Of a stretch of 10,445 nucleotides of DNA, positions 6,331 to 10,445 are shown in pieces. Source of the stretch: CAZWMK01 sp964635065 (lineage in GTDB: Bacteria; Pseudomonadota; Alphaproteobacteria; Sphingomonadales; Sphingomonadaceae); contig CAZWMK010000083.1 of NCBI GenBank assembly GCA_964635065.1, positions 1 through 10,445 on the forward strand. The letters run 5' to 3'. The translations under genes were made by a program, and so were the position numbers. The notes under the pieces are model-generated. The model was not told where the DNA came from and made no database searches. It saw nothing but the letters and a program-made list of their open reading frames with translations. Each line of letters starts with the position of its first letter. Positions within the stretch are counted from its first letter, which is position 1.

Positions 6331-7346
6331 TGTGCGGCCATCTCCGTATCCTTGCGCCTGACGCGCGCGCCATCCTCAAGCGCATCCGGTGGCTGCAGGG
6401 CAACGGCTTCGCCTTCTTTCAGGCCCGCGACGATTTCGACATGGTCGATGCCGCTGATGCCGGTTCGGATGCTGCGCTTTTGCGCGCGTCCGTCGGCGAT
6501 CACCCAGACATGTCCTTCACTGACCGCCGAGGCCGGTACGAGCAGCGCCTGATCGACGGTACGGGTGATGATGTTCACTTCAAGTGTCATGCCGATCGGC
6601 AGCGGTTCGGGCTTGTCGAGCACCAGACGTGCACGAAAAGCACGCTGCGCCGGATCGCCTGATGGCGTGATCTCGCGGACATGCCCCTTCAGGATGCGGT
6701 CGGGGTAGGCGTCGCTCGACATCAGTGCAGCCTGCCCCGTGCGGATGCGCGGCACGTCACGTTCGTCGACGGTCGCCGTGACCTTCAGTTGCATGGGATC
6801 GCCGATGATGAACAGTGTCTTTCCGGGGCTGGCAAGATCGCCTGGCTCGGCATCGCGGCGTAGGACAACGCCAGCAGCAGTCGCGCGCAGCACATAGTTT
6901 TCAAGTTTTGCTGCTGCTGCGGCTTCAGCGGCGCGGGCAGCGCGGGCGGCGGCTTCGGCCTTGTCGCGCGCCGCAGCTGTCGTCCAGCCATCCTTGAACA
7001 GCTTGCGTGTCCGTCCCGCCTCGATGTCGGCATTGACGCGCTGCGCTGCCAGCTGGCGCACCAGTGCTTGCTGATCGGCGTCGTAAAGCGTGGCCAGTAC
7101 CTGCCCACGGCTGATGCGCGCGCCTTCTGCTACCAGAACCCCGGTGATCTGAGCCGTGATCTGTGCCGATACTTCGACCGGTGTCTCGACCTCGACATAG
7201 CCGGTGGCGTAAACGATATCGAGCGCCTGACCACGCCGTGCGCTCGCCGTCTCGAGGGCAACGGGACGTGTCCACAACACCCAGGCTCCCAGAGCCAGCG
7301 CCAGTACAAGCGCAGGGAAGACCAGCCATTTCCAGTTTTGCATCAT
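6327..7346 (-). CDS. Membrane-fusion (periplasmic adaptor) protein of ABC exporter, MacA/HlyD-like
   Basis: Adaptor of 339 residues that would connect the inner-membrane permease with an outer-membrane channel. Layout: a membrane anchor (about 6-26, no lipobox cysteine), first half of the lipoyl-like domain (about 55-88, with ITGVLVAEGARISRGQVLA), a short alpha-hairpin (about 90-148, very rich in Ala and Arg), the second lipoyl half (NYVLRATAAGVVLRRDAEPG, 150-169), then beta-barrel and membrane-proximal domains (IGDPMQLKVTATVDERDV; PIGMTLEVNI; LLVPASAV). The start is one of two adjacent ATGs (7346 or 7343), with GGGGG some 11 bases upstream. First gene of the exporter operon; its stop overlaps the permease ATG. 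The gap upstream holds the terminator of the preceding gene and a TATAAA (7375-7370, minus strand) that could be a -10 box without a clear -35. No TolC-like gene is in the window. Confidence 0.93.
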   Translation of the reverse strand: MMQNWKWLVFPALVLALALGAWVLWTRPVALETASARRGQALDIVYATGYVEVETPVEVSAQITAQITGVLVAEGARISRGQVLATLYDADQQALVRQLAAQRVNADIEAGRTRKLFKDGWTTAAARDKAEAAARAARAAEAAAAAKLENYVLRATAAGVVLRRDAEPGDLASPGKTLFIIGDPMQLKVTATVDERDVPRIRTGQAALMSSDAYPDRILKGHVREITPSGDPAQRAFRARLVLDKPEPLPIGMTLEVNIITRTVDQALLVPASAVSEGHVWVIADGRAQKRSIRTGISGIDHVEIVAGLKEGEAVALQPPDALEDGARVRRKDTEMAAQ

Positions 7347-7389
7347 GCCGCTGATTTCCCCCTTCCGGCTTTATACGGCGGAGTAGCAG

Positions 7390-7438
7390 AAAAGCCCACG
7401 CTTCCCCAAGCGAACGCATTGCCGCACGCCGTGGGCTT
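7390..7438 (-). terminator. Intrinsic-type terminator overlapping the flavoprotein stop codon
   Basis: On the minus strand AAGCCCACG (7438-7430) and CGTGGGCTT (7400-7392) are a perfect nine-base inverted repeat with 29 bases between, followed by a short T run (TTTT, 7393-7390). The first two bases of the left arm are the last two of the TAA stop codon. The long loop is atypical and may fold further. It separates the flavoprotein gene from the exporter operon read in the same direction. Confidence 0.62.
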
Positions 7439-8633
7439 ATAATGCCTGCCCCGCGCACCAGCCGCTCGCCCACGCCCACTGGAAATTATAACCGCCCAGC
7501 CAGCCGGTGACGTCGACGGCCTCGCCAATGAAATAGAGGCCGGGGACGGTTCTCGCTTCCATCGTTTGCGACGACAGGCCAGCGGTATCGACACCCCCCG
7601 CCGTGACTTCGGCCTTGCCATAGCCTTCATGGCCATCCGGCGTGAACGGCCATGCTTTCAGTTGCTGTGCAGCCGCCAGAAGCCTGCGGTCCGACATGCC
7701 GCCAAGCGCCCCCTTGAGGTCAAGCCGTTCGCTGACAGCAACGGCAAGCCGTCCGGGCAGATGGGCCGCCAGCAACGTCGCCGCCTCTGCCTTGGGGCGG
7801 TTGCGCTTGCCATCCTGCAACAGGGCAGCGGCATCGATGTCGGGCAGCATGTCGAGCGTGACGGTATCGCCCATCTGCCAGTAGGAAGAGATTTGCAGGA
7901 TCGCCGGGCCGGACAGGCCGCGGTGGGTGAACAATGATTTTTCACGAAACCGCTGTTTACCGCGCGCCGGATCAGTGGCCACCGAATCGAATGACACGCC
8001 CGCAAGCGCCATGAAATCGGCATCTTCTCTGCCCAGCGTCAGCGGCACCAGTGCCGGGCGCGGCGGGATGACCTTCAGGCCGAAACGTTGTGCGACGGCA
8101 TAGGCAAAGCCGGTCGCACCCATTTTCGGGATCGACGGTCCGCCGGTTGCCAGCACGAGCCGCGGCGCGGAAAATTCGCCGCCATCGCTGGAAACGATGA
8201 AATCGCCGCTTGTGCTGCCGTTTTCCCGGTCGGTGCGGCTGATGCGGTGCCCCAGTTTCACCGTCACGCCTGCATCCGAGGCTTCGGCCATGAGCATGGC
8301 GACGATCTGCCGGGCCGAGCCGTCGCAGAATAACTGTCCCAGCGTTTTTTCATGCCATGCGATGCCATGGCCATCGACCAGCGCGATGAAATCGGCAGGT
8401 GTGTAACGCCGCAAGGCCGATTTCGCAAAATGCGGATTGGCTGACAGGTAACGGTCGGGCGCGGTGTGAATGTTGGTGAAATTGCAGCGCCCGCCGCCTG
8501 AGATCAGGATTTTCGCGCCTGCCTTGTCGGCATGATCGAGGACAAGCACCCTGAGGCCGCGCCGTCCTGCCGTGATGGCGGCCATAAGTCCGGCGGCTCC
8601 CGCGCCGATGATGATCGCGTCATACTGCTGCAT
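7437..8633 (-). CDS. FAD-dependent oxidoreductase, HI0933/BaiN/YhiN family
   Basis: Soluble flavoprotein of 398 residues, the usual family length. The N-terminus YDAIIIGAGAAGLMAAI (4-20) is a Rossmann dinucleotide-binding site with GAGAAG at 10-15. It is followed by the family hallmark KILISGGGRCNFTN (41-54). A second glycine-rich strand LVLATGGPSIPKMGATG (159-175) and the C-terminal GLYFIGEAVDVTGWLGGYN complete the FAD site. Members are annotated as 'aminoacetone oxidase family FAD-binding enzyme' or BaiN; in gut clostridia BaiN is linked to bile-acid dehydroxylation, but the physiological substrate in proteobacteria is not established, and I do not assign one. The start at 8633 is preceded by an AGGCGGGG stretch; the open frame reaches 8699 but the extra residues match nothing. 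Divergent from prfC with 74 bp between starts. Confidence 0.9.
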   Translation of the reverse strand: MQQYDAIIIGAGAAGLMAAITAGRRGLRVLVLDHADKAGAKILISGGGRCNFTNIHTAPDRYLSANPHFAKSALRRYTPADFIALVDGHGIAWHEKTLGQLFCDGSARQIVAMLMAEASDAGVTVKLGHRISRTDRENGSTSGDFIVSSDGGEFSAPRLVLATGGPSIPKMGATGFAYAVAQRFGLKVIPPRPALVPLTLGREDADFMALAGVSFDSVATDPARGKQRFREKSLFTHRGLSGPAILQISSYWQMGDTVTLDMLPDIDAAALLQDGKRNRPKAEAATLLAAHLPGRLAVAVSERLDLKGALGGMSDRRLLAAAQQLKAWPFTPDGHEGYGKAEVTAGGVDTAGLSSQTMEARTVPGLYFIGEAVDVTGWLGGYNFQWAWASGWCAGQAL

Positions 8634-8707
8634 CAACGCCCCGCCTGAATGTCCCGCTTCGCTTTTTGCGCGGCTGCTGCTACCGAGCGCCCAAGTCACA
8701 CTGGGCC

Positions 8708-10330
8708 ATGTGCCCTTACAAGCGAGCAGGACCGTTGGACAGCCTCAATCTTCGCCCCACGGGTCGCCCCGACCGGCGCACCTTCGCCATCATCTCGCAC
8801 CCCGACGCGGGTAAGACGACGCTGACCGAAAAGCTGCTCCTGACCGGCGGCGCCATTCATCTTGCCGGTGAAGTCAAGGCGCGGGGGGCCAACCGCCGCG
8901 CGCGGTCGGACTGGATGAAGATCGAGCAGCAGCGAGGCATCTCGGTCACCAGCTCGGTGATGACCTTCGAATATGGCGGGCTGACCTTCAACCTGCTCGA
9001 CACGCCAGGCCACGAGGACTTCTCGGAAGACACCTATCGCACGCTGACTGCGGTCGACAGCGCGATCATGGTCATTGATGCTGCGCGTGGTATCGAGGCA
9101 CAGACGCGCAAATTGTTCGAAGTTTGCCGCCTGCGTTCGGTGCCGATCATCACCTTCGTCAACAAGATCGATCGCGAAGGCCGCGACGCCTTTTCCCTGC
9201 TCGATGAAATCGCCGACATGCTGGCGCTCGATGTCGCGCCGATGAACTGGCCGGTCGGCATGGGCGGTACCTTCGAGGGTCTCTACGACCTTGTCGGCCA
9301 TCGCCTGATGCGGCCGGCATCCGGCACCAGCCAGTATGAAGGCGATTGTACGACCGTCGACGGGCTGGACGATCCCAAGCTGCTTGACCTTGTTTCGTCC
9401 GAAGCGCTGGCAAAGCTGCACGAAGAGGCCGAACTTGCCGTCGGCGGCTATGGCAGCTTCGACCCCGTCGCCTATCGCCATGGTGATCTGACGCCGGTTT
9501 ATTTCGGTTCGGCGCTGAAAGACTTCGGCGTTGCCGACCTTGTGCAGGCGATTGCCGATTTCGCGCCCTCGCCGCGCCCGCAGCCGGCAGAGCCGAAGGC
9601 GGTCGATCCCGACGATCCGGGCGTCACCGGCTTTGTCTTCAAGGTGCAGGCGAACATGAACCCGCAGCATCGCGACCGCGTTGCCTTCATGCGAGTCTGT
9701 TCGGGCAAGTTCCGGCGCGGCATGAAGCTCAATCAGGTCGGTACTGGAAAGGCGATCGCCATCCACAGTCCGATCTTCTTCTTCGCTCAGTCGCGCGAAC
9801 TGGCGGACGAGGCCTGGCCGGGCGATATCATCGGCATCCCTAACCATGGCACACTCAGGGTCGGCGATAGCCTTGTCGAGGGCGATCCCGTGGTCTTCAC
9901 CGGGCTGCCGAGCTTTGCGCCCGAAATCCTGCGCCGCGTGAAGCTGGGCGATCCCACCAAGACAAAGCAGCTCCGCACCGCGCTCAATGACATGGCCGAG
10001 GAAGGCGTGACGCAGGTGTTTCGTCCCACGCTCAGCGCGCAATGGATCGTCGGCGTTGTCGGTCAGCTCCAGCTCGAAGTGCTGATTTCGCGCTTGCAGG
10101 CCGAATACAAGGTCGATGCCGGCTTCGAAGCGTCGCCATGGGAAACCGCGCGCTGGATTTCGGCGGATGATCCGGCGGCCTTGAAGGCCTTCATGGACCA
10201 GAACCGGTCGAGCATGGCCGAAGACCGGGACGAAGCGCCGGTCTATCTTGCCCGCGATAGCTGGGAACTGAACTATACAGCACAGCGCCATCCGGAAATC
10301 CGTTTTTCCGCCACGCGCGAGAGGAGTTGA
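8708..10330 (+). CDS. prfC: Peptide chain release factor 3 (RF3)
   Basis: Cytoplasmic translational GTPase that drives RF1/RF2 off the ribosome after peptide release. 540 residues from this ATG; E. coli RF3 has 529. GTPase motifs: G1 SHPDAGKTT (30-38), the switch I region with QQRGISVTSSVM (74-85), G3 DTPGHEDFSED (98-108), and G4 NKID (152-155). ANRRARSDWMKIEQQRGISV is an RF3 hallmark separating it from EF-G, as is SWELNYTAQRHPEIRF near the C-terminus. The start is uncertain: a TTG at 8735 preceded by AGGA would give 531 residues and places RRTFAIISHPDAGK at residue 14, almost as in E. coli, whereas codons between 8708 and 8735 (CGA, GCA, GGA) look atypical for this genome. I list the ATG as the first conventional codon; the ATG at 8666 is unlikely. 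A palindromic element and tRNA-Phe follow. Confidence 0.97.
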   Translation: MCPYKRAGPLDSLNLRPTGRPDRRTFAIISHPDAGKTTLTEKLLLTGGAIHLAGEVKARGANRRARSDWMKIEQQRGISVTSSVMTFEYGGLTFNLLDTPGHEDFSEDTYRTLTAVDSAIMVIDAARGIEAQTRKLFEVCRLRSVPIITFVNKIDREGRDAFSLLDEIADMLALDVAPMNWPVGMGGTFEGLYDLVGHRLMRPASGTSQYEGDCTTVDGLDDPKLLDLVSSEALAKLHEEAELAVGGYGSFDPVAYRHGDLTPVYFGSALKDFGVADLVQAIADFAPSPRPQPAEPKAVDPDDPGVTGFVFKVQANMNPQHRDRVAFMRVCSGKFRRGMKLNQVGTGKAIAIHSPIFFFAQSRELADEAWPGDIIGIPNHGTLRVGDSLVEGDPVVFTGLPSFAPEILRRVKLGDPTKTKQLRTALNDMAEEGVTQVFRPTLSAQWIVGVVGQLQLEVLISRLQAEYKVDAGFEASPWETARWISADDPAALKAFMDQNRSSMAEDRDEAPVYLARDSWELNYTAQRHPEIRFSATRERS

Positions 10331-10332
10331 AT

Positions 10333-10353
10333 ACGGGCTTGCCAAGCCCGTTT
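10333..10353 (+). terminator. Palindromic terminator-like hairpin after prfC
   Basis: ACGGGCTTGCCAAGCCCGT (10333-10351) is a perfect 19-base palindrome around one central base, starting two bases after the prfC stop; as RNA it folds into an eight-pair stem with a three-base loop, followed by only TT after the final stem T. A plausible but T-poor intrinsic terminator. Its centre also contains the -35 hexamer of the tRNA promoter. Confidence 0.55.
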
Positions 10354-10367
10354 CATCCCCCTATAGC
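10339..10367 (+). promoter_or_regulatory. Sigma-70-type promoter of tRNA-Phe
   Basis: TTGCCA (10339-10344, five of six to TTGACA) and TATAGC (10362-10367, four of six to TATAAT) stand exactly 17 bases apart. Transcription would start around 10374, a few bases before the mature tRNA end at 10378. The segment between the -10 box and the start is GC-rich (CAGCCCCC), the discriminator type of stable-RNA promoters inhibited by ppGpp and DksA. The -35 box lies inside the prfC hairpin. Confidence 0.6.
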
Positions 10368-10377
10368 CAGCCCCCGT

Positions 10378-10445
10378 GCCTGGGTAGCTCAGTCGGTAGA
10401 GCAGGGGATTGAAAATCCCCGTGTCGGCGGTTCGATTCCGTCCCC
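10378..10445 (+). tRNA. tRNA-Phe (anticodon GAA), 3' end cut by window edge
   Basis: Folds as a standard cloverleaf with canonical numbering: acceptor 5' strand GCCTGGG (10378-10384), U8-A9, D arm GCTC...GAGC (10387-10402), anticodon stem GGGGA/TCCCC with loop TTGAAAA and anticodon GAA at 10411-10413, five-base variable loop GTGTC, T arm GGCGG-TTCGATT-CCGTC (one G-T pair). The last three bases CCC are positions 66-68, pairing with GGG of the acceptor. Eight bases up to the discriminator and any CCA lie outside the window. Confidence 0.97.

Noticed and set aside
8696..10345. A 549-codon open frame on the minus strand opposite prfC
   Set aside because: It is the mirror of a strongly conserved gene in GC-rich DNA, where stop codons are scarce on the opposite strand. 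Its translation is rich in Arg, His and Gly and resembles no family I know.

Overview
The window is a GC-rich stretch of ordinary-looking chromosome from an alphaproteobacterium, most likely a sphingomonad-type organism (order Sphingomonadales). The class assignment rests on FliX (a flagellar regulator restricted to Alphaproteobacteria), a DksA with only one of the four zinc-finger cysteines, a FlgJ without its muramidase domain, and the divergent flgI/fliX arrangement also known in Caulobacter. The order-level guess is softer. I see no insertion sequence, integrase, CRISPR array, phage gene or clear compositional island.

Left end (1-1377): the N-terminal two thirds of seryl-tRNA synthetase (serS), reading leftward off the window, lies head to head with a small 'host attachment' family protein of unproven function. 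Flagellar block (1395-3798): flgI, a short flgJ and a probable flgN form a tightly overlapping leftward operon behind a consensus sigma-54 promoter. fliX is divergent from flgI, and the roughly 110-bp gap between them holds the promoter and a perfect 13-bp palindrome. dksA follows fliX on the same strand.

Middle (4403-7346): a leftward, translationally coupled three-gene operon encodes a MacAB/DevBCA-like ABC exporter: membrane-fusion protein, FtsX/MacB-type permease and LolD-like ATPase. No outer-membrane TolC partner is in view. It is convergent with dksA, with a GC-rich hairpin between them. Right end (7437-10445): an HI0933/BaiN-like flavoprotein reads leftward and ends in a hairpin terminator that overlaps its stop codon. 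Divergent from it is prfC (peptide chain release factor 3). A palindromic terminator-like element follows prfC, and then a tRNA-Phe(GAA) gene cut by the window edge, preceded by a good sigma-70-type promoter.

Functional links: flgI, flgJ and flgN build the P ring and rod and chaperone hook-junction export, while FliX in Caulobacter couples basal-body assembly to the sigma-54 activator FlbD, so a fliX gene beside a sigma-54 promoter fits. SerS, RF3, tRNA-Phe and DksA all belong to translation or its growth-rate control. The tRNA promoter has a GC-rich discriminator of the kind DksA/ppGpp represses. No wholly new system stands out. The most useful leads are the regulatory architecture between flgI and fliX, the tRNA promoter embedded in the prfC terminator, and the uncharacterised host-attachment-family protein.
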